A model generated the notes under the pieces. The model searched no databases and had not been told where the DNA came from. It saw only the letters and a list, made by a program, of their open reading frames with translations. This document shows, in pieces, positions 1 through 8,921 of a stretch of 64,000 nucleotides of DNA. Origin of the DNA: Candidatus Acididesulfobacter guangdongensis (GTDB lineage: Bacteria > SZUA-79 > Acidulodesulfobacterales > Acidulodesulfobacteraceae); NCBI GenBank assembly GCA_004195045.1, contig SGBC01000001.1, positions 744,001 through 808,000 of the forward strand, given 5' to 3'. Position 1 is the stretch's first letter. Each line of letters opens with the position of its first letter. Position numbers and translations under genes: made by a program.

Positions 1-36
1 GAAAGTCTGAAAAATAAAATTTATTTCGGAAAAAAT

Positions 37-107
37 ATCAGATTAATTTTTTTGCAAATATTTTCTTTGTAAATTGGATGTTTCGTATACAAAGAAATAA
101 ATCGGAT
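37..107 (+). repeat. 71-bp palindromic intergenic repeat, copy 1
   Basis: This 71-bp element recurs in inverted orientation at 40483-40553. By eye the copies differ at about 7 of 71 positions and have exactly the same length. The ends are inverted repeats: ATCAGATT at the left is mirrored by AATCGGAT at the right (AATCTGAT in the other copy). In this copy the palindrome extends outward with GGAAAAA and TTTTTCC, and an inner pair TTTCTTTGTA/TACAAAGAAA is also visible. There is no coding capacity. It looks like a miniature inverted-repeat or REP-like element. Confidence 0.7.
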
Positions 108-249
108 ACCTTTTTCCATTTATAAATTTAAAAAATAATAGAAAATATTACAAGGTTCAATGAAATAAAATAAAAAAATGACTGCAGAAAAGTCAAACTT
201 GGGGATTATTTTTTTCTAATGCAGGATTAAAGATTAGTTTGTTTGATGA

Positions 250-278
250 TTGATTTTTTAAAGGTTGGACTGTATAAT
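250..278 (+). promoter_or_regulatory. Sigma-70-type promoter, probably leaderless
   Basis: TTGATT (250-255), a 17-nt spacer and TATAAT (273-278) form a good housekeeping promoter. The expected transcription start near 285 almost coincides with the ATG at 286, so the DUF5714 mRNA may have no leader. This also argues against the upstream TTG at 265, which lies inside the promoter. Confidence 0.5.
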
Positions 279-285
279 ACTAATT

Positions 286-1293
286 ATGAATGCAATTAAT
301 AATACTGAAGATGCTTGCGATAACCATAACAGCCATGTTTCAAATTGCCTGATATGCGGAAGCAAATTACAATATCTGCAATCTTCTAAGGAATTGACCT
401 GTTTTTACTGCGGAAAAAAAGAAAAATCAAATATTGTCTGCGCAAATGACGAATCGCATTACGTCTGCGATGATTGTCATAGTATCTCTTCAATTAATTA
501 TATTAAAGAATTTGTTATAAATACTGTCATCGAAAATCCTTTTGAAATTGCATTGTCTATATTAGAAAATAAAGACATTCCAATGCTTGGATGTCATCAT
601 TGCTATATTTTAACCGGTTCAGTTCTTGCAAGTTTGAAAAATAAAAAGCTTTTTAATATAGGCAATGAGGATATAGAAGAGGCTTTTTTCAGATTATCGA
701 AACAGGCTGTAGGAGGCTATTGCGGACTAAGCGGCGTGTGCGGAATTGTCCCTGCCTGCGGTGTTATTTATTCCATTTTAACGGGGGCGGTTTGCGGCAA
801 AGATATTGAGCAAAAAATTACTATGGGTTTAACATCGGCTGTTTCAAATGCCATTTATGAACTCACAGGACCTTCATGCTGCAAAGCATATATGTTTAAA
901 GCTCTTGAAATTATCATTACCGATATTTACAGGGATTTCGGAGAAGTCATTTCCGGTAAAGATTTTGAAATAAAATGCGGTTTTGTCGAATTACATCCTC
1001 ACGGGTGCAGAAAAGAGAAATGTCCTTATTATTCAGGCGTAATATTTAACTATAATAATAATGAATTTTCTTGCATATCGGCAGCCGCTGCGGAAAACAA
1101 AAATTCATTAATCTCAACTTCTTCAAATTTATTATCTGCTTCGTCTTTATCCGCTTTATCCGCGGCTGATTTAAATGCCGGTTCGCCGGTTGTCCCAGAA
1201 CAGTTTGAAAAACAGCTTGAAAACAATAAACTCAATGCCGTAAAATATACGTTTGGCGAAAATAAGGTAAAAGCTGACAGCGCTCCATGCTGA
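286..1293 (+). CDS. DUF5714 domain-containing protein
   Basis: The product is 335 residues from the ATG at 286. The N-terminal ~75 residues carry zinc-ribbon-like cysteine pairs (CLIC, CFYC, CDDC). The core then contains the Cys/Gly-rich stretches GCHHCYILTGSVLA and CGLSGVCGIVPACG that I associate with DUF5714. A further Cys/His-rich piece follows (HPHGCRKEKCPYY). The many cysteines suggest metal or Fe-S binding, but no function is established. The C-terminal ~75 residues are Ser/Ala/Asn-rich and probably disordered. The next gene starts 40 bp downstream on the same strand and may be co-transcribed. Family assignment is fairly confident; the role is unknown. Confidence 0.75.
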   Translation: MNAINNTEDACDNHNSHVSNCLICGSKLQYLQSSKELTCFYCGKKEKSNIVCANDESHYVCDDCHSISSINYIKEFVINTVIENPFEIALSILENKDIPMLGCHHCYILTGSVLASLKNKKLFNIGNEDIEEAFFRLSKQAVGGYCGLSGVCGIVPACGVIYSILTGAVCGKDIEQKITMGLTSAVSNAIYELTGPSCCKAYMFKALEIIITDIYRDFGEVISGKDFEIKCGFVELHPHGCRKEKCPYYSGVIFNYNNNEFSCISAAAAENKNSLISTSSNLLSASSLSALSAADLNAGSPVVPEQFEKQLENNKLNAVKYTFGENKVKADSAPC

Positions 1294-1332
1294 GGCGCTA
1301 AATAAAGCCTGAGTTCAGGTTCTTCTATAATA

Positions 1333-1647
1333 ATGGGAATGAATAAAATAATAGAAGTAGAGGTAAAGACTGGTTCAAAATTTAAAAAATTTGAAATCAT
1401 AGAAAACGGCGGCAAAATTTGCAGCAGCAATAATAATAATAATAATTATGATAACAATAATAACAATAATGATATAACTGAAAATGTAGATAAAATTAAA
1501 CTTTATATTACTGAGCGTCCTATAAACAATAAGGCTAATGAAGCTATAATTAAATATCTTTCAGAAATATTTAATACGCCGAAAAAGAATATTGAAATAA
1601 TTAAAGGGCTAAAGATTAAGAATAAGCTCGTTAAAATTACCTTTTGA
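1333..1647 (+). CDS. DUF167 (YggU) family protein
   Basis: A small protein of 104 residues. The C-terminal half, with KLYITERPINNKANEAIIKY and then a Lys-rich strand (IEIIKGLKIKNKLVKITF), is typical of the DUF167/YggU fold, whose function is unknown. The usual ~75-100-residue domain is interrupted after about residue 34 by an Asn-rich insertion of roughly 17 residues encoded by AAT/AAC triplets (about 1426-1475). The first third of the domain is therefore divergent. The 3' end overlaps the convergent YhaN-like gene by 39 bp. Confidence 0.75.
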   Translation: MGMNKIIEVEVKTGSKFKKFEIIENGGKICSSNNNNNNYDNNNNNNDITENVDKIKLYITERPINNKANEAIIKYLSEIFNTPKKNIEIIKGLKIKNKLVKITF

Positions 1648-4600
1648 TAATAAATTGAGAATATGTTTATGGTGTGTAAAGTATATAATCTGTGTTTTCT
1701 TTGATATTTCAGAAAAAATTTTCAAACATTCAAAAGCCCTTTCATCGTCAAAATTCACTAAAGCATCGTCTATTATCATCGGCATCGGTTCATTTGATTC
1801 GATATATTTTTCAAAACTGGCAAGGCGAAGCGAGAGGTAAAGCTGGTCGCAAGTGCCCTCGCTCATACCGCCGACATCTATTTCCTGTATTTCTTCACCG
1901 GCACCTTTCCTTAAACCGACGAGTATAGCCTCGTCCTTTTCTGTATAAGATGTTCTGAGACCTGAAAATGATTTCAATGTCAGAGCCGAAAATATGCGGC
2001 TTGCTTTTTCTAAAACAGGTCCTTGATTTTGCAATCTGTATCGTTCTATTTCATTTTTAAGAATGATAGACGCTAATCTTATTTTGATATATCTGTCAGC
2101 GTGATGTTCAATTTGAGCCGCCGCTTCAGCTTTATTTTCCGCCGCTTCCGCCGCCGCATCCGAGTTGCCGTTGTACTGTTTAAGATATTGTTTTTCTGCG
2201 CCTATCGACTGTTCCAATTCAGAATTTTCTTTTTTTAGTTTTTCAAGTTCCGATTTTATATTGGCAATTTCGCCTGGAATAGAATCAGGATTAATTTCTT
2301 CAGATGCGGCAATAAATTTTTCTATTTCAGTGCCGCCTGAATGTCCGCTTAATTCTTTATTCAGCTGTTCCAATTTGTTTTTCAGCGATTCGGCTTCTTC
2401 AGATTTTCTCTCAATATCTTTTAGCTGCTCAATGTTTTCACAATCAGCCTCTTTCATCATAGATTTAAGCTTTGCATTAAATTTTTCTATTTTATTTTTT
2501 ATTTCATTGTTTTCTTCTTCATATTTATAAAGGTCGTCGTTGTGTTTTTGCAGAATAGCTTCATCCTTCATAGCTTTGCTCAAAGCGCTCTGCATTGCAT
2601 AAATTTTATCTCTGGCTTTTAAATCCGATACTTCAGGCATTGCCGCCGCGTACAGACTGTCCGCTTCGTGTTCAAAATTTAGAATATTTTTTTTAATAGC
2701 AGTTATTCTGCCCATCAATGTTTTTGATTCGCTTATTTTAACCGTCAATTCCTGTTCTATATCCACAAATTGTTTAGCTGCCGAGTATTCTTCGTCAGAT
2801 TTTAATCCGAGCGCCGACATTCCTTTTTTCCATTTTTCTTTAAGGTCGTTAATTCCGGAAATTGCTTTTTCTTTTTTTATGTTTATGCTGTGCAATTCTT
2901 CGCCAAATCGTTTTATATCTTTGTCTAATTCGAATTTTTCCGCTTTAATTTCATCTTGCCGTTTAATAAGATACAGACCTTCATTTATCAGTTCGGATAA
3001 CGTCATAGATTGCGCCTGTTTTTCTTCAGATTTATTTTCTGCTTCCGCTATATAGCCGGCAGATTTTAGATGTTCAGAGAGTAAAGAACGATTTTTATCT
3101 ATCTGTTTTTTTATATTATCAATATCTTCTTTTAAGTATCTTAAATTTTCGGCGTCTTTTGCAAGTTTCTGCTGATTTTGCAGCCATGAACGCATCTCTC
3201 TCGGTGTAAGCGGCGTAAATTTTAAAGGACTCCATAAGCCGTTCCACTCCTCCGTGAGTTTTTCTTTCACGGCAGTATGTTCTTTTTTTTGTATTTCAAG
3301 GGATTTCAGTTCATCTGCAATGTTATCCGATCTGGAAAGCCAGATTGTCTTTTTTGAAACGGCTTCTGATTCATGCCTCAGACTGTCGGATATTTTATCG
3401 GTATTCTCTATATTGTTTTCATATATATCGACTATAGACAAGCCGTTGTTATTCTTGTCATTGTCATTACAGTCAAGCGCGTATGTACTAATTTCCGTTT
3501 CTTTTATTTTTTTTTCGATGTAAATATCTTTTATTAATCTCCAGCTGCAATTTCTTTTTGATCTTTCGTTTTCAAGGTCTGTTTCTGTATATATTACGCC
3601 TTTAATCTCAAGAGCCGCAATATCTCTTTTTATATTTTCGGCTTCTTTTGAAAGTCCGTTAATTTTAGACTCAATTTTATCAATCTCGGAATTGATTTTT
3701 TCAAAGTTTCTGTCAAATTTGTCTATTGTTTCAACAAACGGAACAGGCAGCGTTTCAATTTCTTCGATAGTTCCGTTCCATAATACAAGTTTAGAAAGTT
3801 CATTCTTGCAGGAAGTTTCTTTTTTTATAAAGTTAGCTGTTTTTTCGTCTAAAAATTTTTCAATATCCCCGTCTTTCCTGATGCTTCCTATCAATTTTTC
3901 TAATCTTGTCAAATCGAAATATTCGCCTGTTCCGTTAAGTTTTGCTTCCGCCGCTGATTTCTTGCGTTCACGAGAATCAATAAGTTCGTCAAACTCTGAT
4001 ATTTTATTTTTTAGCGTGTTAATATCATTTGATAATTGCGAAATATTATCGCGTTGTCCCATAGCTGCGGATAATTCGGGCACTTCCTCAATAGAAATAT
4101 CCGGCCTGAATTTCTTAAGTTCATTAAACAGTCTTTCGGATTCATATTGCAGATTGCCATACTGACTTTCAAGACCGGGCAGGTCTTGTAATTCTTTTAT
4201 ATAACTGCCTAATCTCACATTAATATCTTCAATTTCTTTTTTGCGCGCAAGTAAGTTTTTAGGGATTTTAATATTTGATATTTTATCTTTAACCGATTGT
4301 AATTTTAAGTTATTTGCTGCTTCTTCACGTGCTGCTATTTCTAAAGATTGAGAGGTATCTTTCCTTTCGTCTGCAAATTGTTTTCCAAGAATCGGGACAT
4401 TACCGAGACGCTCCATGTTTAAAAGAGTTTCTTTTCTTTCGGCAATAGTCGGCAGAGCTCTATATATACGCTCAAATCTGCTGAGTTTTAAACTGAACTC
4501 GGTTATTTTTTGATTTATATCCAACTTTTTAGCTTCGGCATCTTTAAGATTTTCATTATGCTCAGTCCATTCTTTCGGCACAAGCGAATGCTGTTTAATT

Positions 4601-5199
4601 TTATCATTGGCATCTTTATATTTGGCAATATAACCCATTATCGAAGATTTAGTGCTTCTTGGCTTGAAAATACTTTGAGATTCATCGTCTAATTCATCAA
4701 AAATTTTTCTGAGCCCGCTTATTCCGGTGCCTGCCGCAAAGAGACTCTGTCCTATATCCCCTTTGCCGGAGACTATATCTTTGCCTCCGTGTACAAGGTC
4801 TTCATGGCTGAAACCGAACATCATATTAAAGGAAGATTCATCGATTCCGGAAAGAAATTTTTCAAGTTCTGTATGGCTGATTTCAATGCCATTTTCAGAT
4901 AAAAGAGTTTTTGTGCGCCCCTTTCTTCTCTGAAACGATAACGTTTCCCCTGCCGTATTTTCTATAGCGGCAGAAATGCGAAGGCGGGTGCCGTCAAATT
5001 TAAAACTATCGGGAGTGCGTTCCGGAATTCCAAAAAACAATGACCTTAAAGCCCTAAGACTTGATGTTTTTCCGGATTCATTCCGTCCGTACACTATGCA
5101 GAAAGAAGACTGAGCGGAAGATTTACCGTTGTTTTCAAAATTAAGGAGCATATCCTCGAACGGACCGTACGGATTTAGCCTCAGCGATATTATTTTCAT
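1609..5199 (-). CDS. YhaN-like AAA ATPase (SbcC/Rad50-type)
   Basis: A 1196-residue SMC/Rad50-like ATPase. Walker A is near the N-terminus (YGRNESGKTSSLRALRSLFFG, about residues 38-58). Long coiled-coil arms occupy residues ~180-1000. The C-terminal head has a signature-like stretch (GGMSEGTCDQLYLSLRLA), Walker B (MIIDDALVNFD) and an H-loop (IIYFTHHKH). The N-terminal form matches the YhaN subgroup. It lies directly downstream of a YhaO/SbcD-like nuclease on the same strand (236-bp gap), so the two probably form a DNA end-processing complex. A low-complexity patch with Asn/Asp (CNDNDKNNNG) interrupts the coiled coil around residue 580. No clear ribosome-binding site is visible before the ATG. 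Confidence 0.85.
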   Translation of the reverse strand: MKIISLRLNPYGPFEDMLLNFENNGKSSAQSSFCIVYGRNESGKTSSLRALRSLFFGIPERTPDSFKFDGTRLRISAAIENTAGETLSFQRRKGRTKTLLSENGIEISHTELEKFLSGIDESSFNMMFGFSHEDLVHGGKDIVSGKGDIGQSLFAAGTGISGLRKIFDELDDESQSIFKPRSTKSSIMGYIAKYKDANDKIKQHSLVPKEWTEHNENLKDAEAKKLDINQKITEFSLKLSRFERIYRALPTIAERKETLLNMERLGNVPILGKQFADERKDTSQSLEIAAREEAANNLKLQSVKDKISNIKIPKNLLARKKEIEDINVRLGSYIKELQDLPGLESQYGNLQYESERLFNELKKFRPDISIEEVPELSAAMGQRDNISQLSNDINTLKNKISEFDELIDSRERKKSAAEAKLNGTGEYFDLTRLEKLIGSIRKDGDIEKFLDEKTANFIKKETSCKNELSKLVLWNGTIEEIETLPVPFVETIDKFDRNFEKINSEIDKIESKINGLSKEAENIKRDIAALEIKGVIYTETDLENERSKRNCSWRLIKDIYIEKKIKETEISTYALDCNDNDKNNNGLSIVDIYENNIENTDKISDSLRHESEAVSKKTIWLSRSDNIADELKSLEIQKKEHTAVKEKLTEEWNGLWSPLKFTPLTPREMRSWLQNQQKLAKDAENLRYLKEDIDNIKKQIDKNRSLLSEHLKSAGYIAEAENKSEEKQAQSMTLSELINEGLYLIKRQDEIKAEKFELDKDIKRFGEELHSINIKKEKAISGINDLKEKWKKGMSALGLKSDEEYSAAKQFVDIEQELTVKISESKTLMGRITAIKKNILNFEHEADSLYAAAMPEVSDLKARDKIYAMQSALSKAMKDEAILQKHNDDLYKYEEENNEIKNKIEKFNAKLKSMMKEADCENIEQLKDIERKSEEAESLKNKLEQLNKELSGHSGGTEIEKFIAASEEINPDSIPGEIANIKSELEKLKKENSELEQSIGAEKQYLKQYNGNSDAAAEAAENKAEAAAQIEHHADRYIKIRLASIILKNEIERYRLQNQGPVLEKASRIFSALTLKSFSGLRTSYTEKDEAILVGLRKGAGEEIQEIDVGGMSEGTCDQLYLSLRLASFEKYIESNEPMPMIIDDALVNFDDERAFECLKIFSEISKKTQIIYFTHHKHILNLLSKGNFNELILNL

Positions 5200-5435
5200 T
5201 TTTATTAATTTTTTAATTTATCTGATTAACATTAATATTAAATATTTTATTAATTGTTCATTTATTTTGTTTCATTTTTTAAATTATTTAATTATGTTTA
5301 TAATATTTTATTTTATACATTTTGTTTAATCTTACATTCATTCGCATTTTTATCGAAAAATTGTCATAAAGCCCCTTGTTTTAGCTGCAGAGGTATAAGA
5401 CAAACGGTTTCTAATTTGTCATTTATAGCAAGCTG

Positions 5436-6731
5436 CTATATATCATGCGTAAGCAGACGCGATATCAAGAGCTCTTTTGTTTCTGCTATGATTTCTTTAA
5501 ATTTATCGCTTTCAGAGTTTGTCGGCGCGTCTGCATTTTCTTTAAAATATAATTTTAATGCAAGCTCCGGCGGCAGTTTTGAGTTTAAATCAGAAACATC
5601 CTTAGATATAATATCGTATATTATTTCTTTGTTTTCTCCGATGTCTAAAGATTCTATATACCTGAGCATATTTCCTATAGGATCATTTCTTTTTTTTATC
5701 TGTTCAATATCTGATTCAAACGTAGTTTTTATAAGCAATTTTTCAAGCCAAACTGAATCGCCGAACGATGAATCGGCTATGGACAAACGTATTTCGTTTA
5801 TCCATTTTTCCGGTTCTAACGACAGCTGTCTATGTGCTTTGCAGCTTCCTTTTAATATTATTCTCAGTACCGTGAATGCATTGTCATTTTTTGTAATTTC
5901 TTTTTCTGCATCCTGTCTTACTGCTTCAACTACGTCAAAAGGTTCTGATATTCCTGAAATATCAATGTTGCGTAAAGACCAGACTAATGAATGTAAAGAT
6001 TTGAATTCTGCAGAAACTACCGAAAGAGTCTCGGAGTCCACGGTTACCAGCATACATCCTTTTGGTCCCGTTTCTTTTATATGTCTTCCCTGCGTATTGC
6101 CGGAAAAAATAATCCACGGTTTTTCGCTTAATATCTCTCTTTTATGAACATGCCCGAGAGCCCAGTAATCGTAATTTTTGGATTTAAGGGTATCAAGCGA
6201 ACACGGAGCATAATTTTCGTGCCCTTCTCTTCCGTTTAAGCTTGTATGAAGAACGCCGATATTAAACATCCCTGACACCGGCATAGGATAAGATGAAGCT
6301 AAATCTTCTGTAACCGCCCGTGTTGCAAAACTCCGACCGTGTATAGCTACATTAAATTCTCTAAGTATAAAAGTCTCAGGTTTTTTAGATGAAAACAGAT
6401 TTATACCGCTCGGCAATTTTAGTTCCCTGGTTATTTTGCTCTCTGCATCGTGATTGCCTTTAGCGATGAAAACAGAAATGCCCTTAGAAGTCAATTTTGA
6501 CAGACGGCTCAGTAAAAATAAGCCGGTATTATAATCTTTCCAGTCTCCGTCGTACATATCACCCGATATTACGACAAAAGACACCCCTTCTTCTATTGCT
6601 AAAGTTATCAAATTATCTAAAGCTTTCCTTGTTGCGCCGCGAATTTCCTCAACGGGGGCGCTTTCGTAATTTTCAAGCCCGCGAAGCGGGCTGTCTATAT
6701 GTATATCTGCAGCGTGTATAAATTTCAGCAT
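5436..6731 (-). CDS. YhaO/SbcD-like metallophosphoesterase exonuclease
   Basis: A 431-residue calcineurin-like phosphoesterase. The metal-binding motifs appear in order: DIHIDSP (residues 9-15), SGDMYDG (~56), KGNHD (~91) and GHVHKRE (~195). This is the layout of SbcD/Mre11-type DNA nucleases and of YhaO. The C-terminal half is the family-specific cap. It is upstream of the YhaN-like ATPase on the same strand, as expected for a nuclease-ATPase pair acting on DNA ends. The specific subgroup name rests on the partner gene and is an inference. Confidence 0.85.
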   Translation of the reverse strand: MLKFIHAADIHIDSPLRGLENYESAPVEEIRGATRKALDNLITLAIEEGVSFVVISGDMYDGDWKDYNTGLFLLSRLSKLTSKGISVFIAKGNHDAESKITRELKLPSGINLFSSKKPETFILREFNVAIHGRSFATRAVTEDLASSYPMPVSGMFNIGVLHTSLNGREGHENYAPCSLDTLKSKNYDYWALGHVHKREILSEKPWIIFSGNTQGRHIKETGPKGCMLVTVDSETLSVVSAEFKSLHSLVWSLRNIDISGISEPFDVVEAVRQDAEKEITKNDNAFTVLRIILKGSCKAHRQLSLEPEKWINEIRLSIADSSFGDSVWLEKLLIKTTFESDIEQIKKRNDPIGNMLRYIESLDIGENKEIIYDIISKDVSDLNSKLPPELALKLYFKENADAPTNSESDKFKEIIAETKELLISRLLTHDI

Positions 6732-6921
6732 TATTGTTTTAATATTGTCAATTTTTTTAGAGGTTATTTTAACTATATTTATTAACTATGCAAAAGTTTG
6801 AAACAGACTGCAATTTATAATAACTATTAACACTTAGAATTAATATATTACTTAATTTTTAAATTTTATCATAAAAATAAATTTTTAACTAATCTTATTA
6901 GAATTAAAGATTTTATTATTA

Positions 6922-6950
6922 TTGACTTTTGTTAAATTTTAAAATATATT
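6922..6950 (+). promoter_or_regulatory. Sigma-70-type promoter for the riboswitch-permease transcript
   Basis: TTGACT (6922-6927), a 17-nt spacer and TATATT (6945-6950) lie about 45 bp upstream of the cobalamin aptamer, at the right distance to start a leader RNA containing the complete aptamer. Nothing else is seen in the stretch 6732-6921, which is AT-rich spacer behind the divergent nuclease gene. Confidence 0.55.
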
Positions 6951-6994
6951 TATAGCATATTAAAAAAATATAAACAAAAATAAACCAACAACCG

Positions 6995-7237
6995 TTTAAA
7001 AGACAAGGGAAATAGGTTAAAAGCCTATGCTGTACCCGCAGCCGTAAGAGTTATTATTTTTAAGGATAGTCAAATATTAATTAAGCCACTTACATGCCTC
7101 GTAATATACTATATGTAATTTATTATATGTATATGTATATTATGTGCAATAAATGTTGGGAAGGCTGATTATCCGAATGCTCAAGCCGGAAGACCTGCTT
7201 TTAAATGATTTAATTTACATTTGCGGGGGGTCAAATG
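6995..7237 (+). promoter_or_regulatory. Cobalamin (B12) riboswitch, translational type
   Basis: The conserved pieces occur in order: AAGGGAA (7005-7011), the P5 hairpin with L5 loop CCCGC (7035-7039) and GCAGCCGTAA, GCCACTT (7085), GGGAAGGCTG, and the B12 box AAGCCGGAAGACCTGC (7183-7198). P1 closes by TTTAAAAG (6995-7002) with CTTTTAAA (7198-7205). Downstream, CATTTG (7218-7223) pairs with CAAATG (7232-7237), which contains the permease start codon. The loop CGGGGGGT holds the Shine-Dalgarno sequence and is complementary to L5. This is the classical L5-L13 kissing-loop arrangement in which bound B12 hides the ribosome-binding site. The controlled gene is an APC permease. Sequence match is strong; ligand binding is established for the family only. 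Confidence 0.93.
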
Positions 7238-8740
7238 GAAAGAAGCAATCTCACCGGCGATAAAAATAAACTTCATCAGATATTAAAATTATTTGATTTA
7301 TCAAGTCTTTCAATCTCAAGCGTAGCGCCCATATTTAGCATTGCAGCCGCCGGAACGAGCATGGTTCAAAGCGCAGGGCTTTTCGTACCTTTGGCTATAG
7401 GCTTAATTGCTTTGCCGTTTTTAATTTCATCATGGATTTTTCTAACATTAAACAAACATTTTCCGAATGCAGGCGCATCGTATCACTGGTCCAGACGAAT
7501 AGTAGGTATTAATTATTCTAATTTTCAGGCTTGGATTATAATAATGGCATATTTCTGGTCTATACCGCCCATTTTAATTCCGGCATCCAGATTTACGCTT
7601 GATTTACTCGGCTTTAATCAATTTAATGTTTCTTATGAAATCTTGTTTGCGTTAATATGGACTGTTTTTGCCGGATTCGTTTTATTATACGGAACAAAAT
7701 TAACCGCAATTGTTACTCAAATATTTTTGTTTGTGGAAATTATAGCTGTTTTGCTTATAGGAGTGATAGGATATAGCATATGGGATAAATTTTCATACGG
7801 CATGCATAGCGGCAATATATTTTCATTTTCGAATTTTAATCTTTCAGGAATCATAGTCTGCATGATTATAGGGGCTACCATTGTTGATGGTTGGGAAATA
7901 GATTCATATGCTTCCGAAGAATCGAAACAGCCAAAATTAACCCCCGGTAAAAGCGGAATAATAGGCGCGATAATGGTGGTTGTTTATTATTACATTATAT
8001 GGCCTGTTTTGCTTCATGAAACATCTTTAAAAACATTGAAATCAAGTCCCGATGTATTGCTTGCATGGGCTAATAATGCTAATCCGTCTATTCTGCCGGT
8101 TATGAAATTAGCCTTAGTTGCTTCTACCGCAGGGTCTTTATGGCTTACTACTTTTATATTATCAAGAGCGCTTTTTTCAATGTCGAGAGATAAAATAATG
8201 CCAAAATTTTTTGGATTTTTATCAAAAAAAAGGGTTCCGAAGTGGTCTATATTAATACCTTTAATTTTATCCTTCGCAACAATTTTGCTAGAAATTTTTT
8301 TTCCTTCGTTTGAAAATTTTTTCAATATAGTTCTGGCGACCGCAGGATTTTTTTTGGTAGCAGAGTTTTTTTTAGACAGCTTTAATACTATAATATTTTT
8401 ACTAAAGTATCATAAAAATATCAAACATTCCATGAGTAATCACAACCATATTATTATCTTATCGGGCGCTTTCTTCGTTTTTATATATTTAGGGGCTCTT
8501 CTTGCATTATTTTTTGTTTACGGACCCAAACATCTCGGTTCTTCTATTGATTTAATTACTGCTATTATGCTTGCAATGGGGCTTTGCTATACAATATGGC
8601 TGCTGATTTCTAAAAAGGAACAAAAAATATATATGGCTGATTTCGATGATTCTATTGATATTATACCATTCAAAAAAGGTAACGGCGAAACTGATGCCGC
8701 TTTGAAAGACGTATCGGACGTGGGCAGACCTTTATTTTAG
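7235..8740 (+). CDS. APC-superfamily permease under B12 riboswitch control
   Basis: A 501-residue membrane protein with about 12 hydrophobic segments. The N-terminal SSLSISSVAPIFSIAAAG is the glycine/serine-rich first helix of amino acid-polyamine-organocation carriers. The conserved PNAGASYHWSRRIVG loop follows near residue 77, and EIDSYASEESK resembles the loop after TM6. The substrate cannot be read from sequence. The preceding riboswitch would shut translation when cobalamin is plentiful. Plausible cargo is therefore a B12 precursor or something needed only when B12 is scarce, such as methionine; this is inference. It is monocistronic by layout: the next genes are on the other strand. Confidence 0.85.
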   Translation: MERSNLTGDKNKLHQILKLFDLSSLSISSVAPIFSIAAAGTSMVQSAGLFVPLAIGLIALPFLISSWIFLTLNKHFPNAGASYHWSRRIVGINYSNFQAWIIIMAYFWSIPPILIPASRFTLDLLGFNQFNVSYEILFALIWTVFAGFVLLYGTKLTAIVTQIFLFVEIIAVLLIGVIGYSIWDKFSYGMHSGNIFSFSNFNLSGIIVCMIIGATIVDGWEIDSYASEESKQPKLTPGKSGIIGAIMVVVYYYIIWPVLLHETSLKTLKSSPDVLLAWANNANPSILPVMKLALVASTAGSLWLTTFILSRALFSMSRDKIMPKFFGFLSKKRVPKWSILIPLILSFATILLEIFFPSFENFFNIVLATAGFFLVAEFFLDSFNTIIFLLKYHKNIKHSMSNHNHIIILSGAFFVFIYLGALLALFFVYGPKHLGSSIDLITAIMLAMGLCYTIWLLISKKEQKIYMADFDDSIDIIPFKKGNGETDAALKDVSDVGRPLF

Positions 8741-8772
8741 TTTAGTATATTTTTAAATTCATCTTCGGTCAT
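8737..8772 (-). pseudogene. 11-codon ORF echoing the N-terminus of the LRV protein
   Basis: An ORF on the minus strand with a consensus ribosome site (AGGAGG, 4 nt before the ATG) encodes only MTEDEFKNILN before a stop. The start of the LRV-repeat protein at 46309 is MTENEFKNIL, matching 9 of 10 residues. It could be the 5' end of a lost paralogue or a tiny leader peptide. It overlaps the permease stop codon. The remaining spacer to 8921 holds nothing I can identify. Confidence 0.35.
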
Positions 8773-8921
8773 TATTCCTCCTGTTTCTGATTAAATAAGG
8801 TTAATTAGTGCCGGTACCCCAACGGAGAAGGAGCAGAATAAATATAATTAATACAAATACAATAAATATTTACTTATAACCACTTGGCTTATATCCTTAA
8901 TTTAATTTTAATATAGTATAG

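Noticed and set aside
5254-6147. 297-codon plus-strand ORF over the YhaO-like gene
   Set aside because: Antisense to a gene with clear nuclease motifs; composition (Ser/Phe-rich) is typical of reverse-strand readings.
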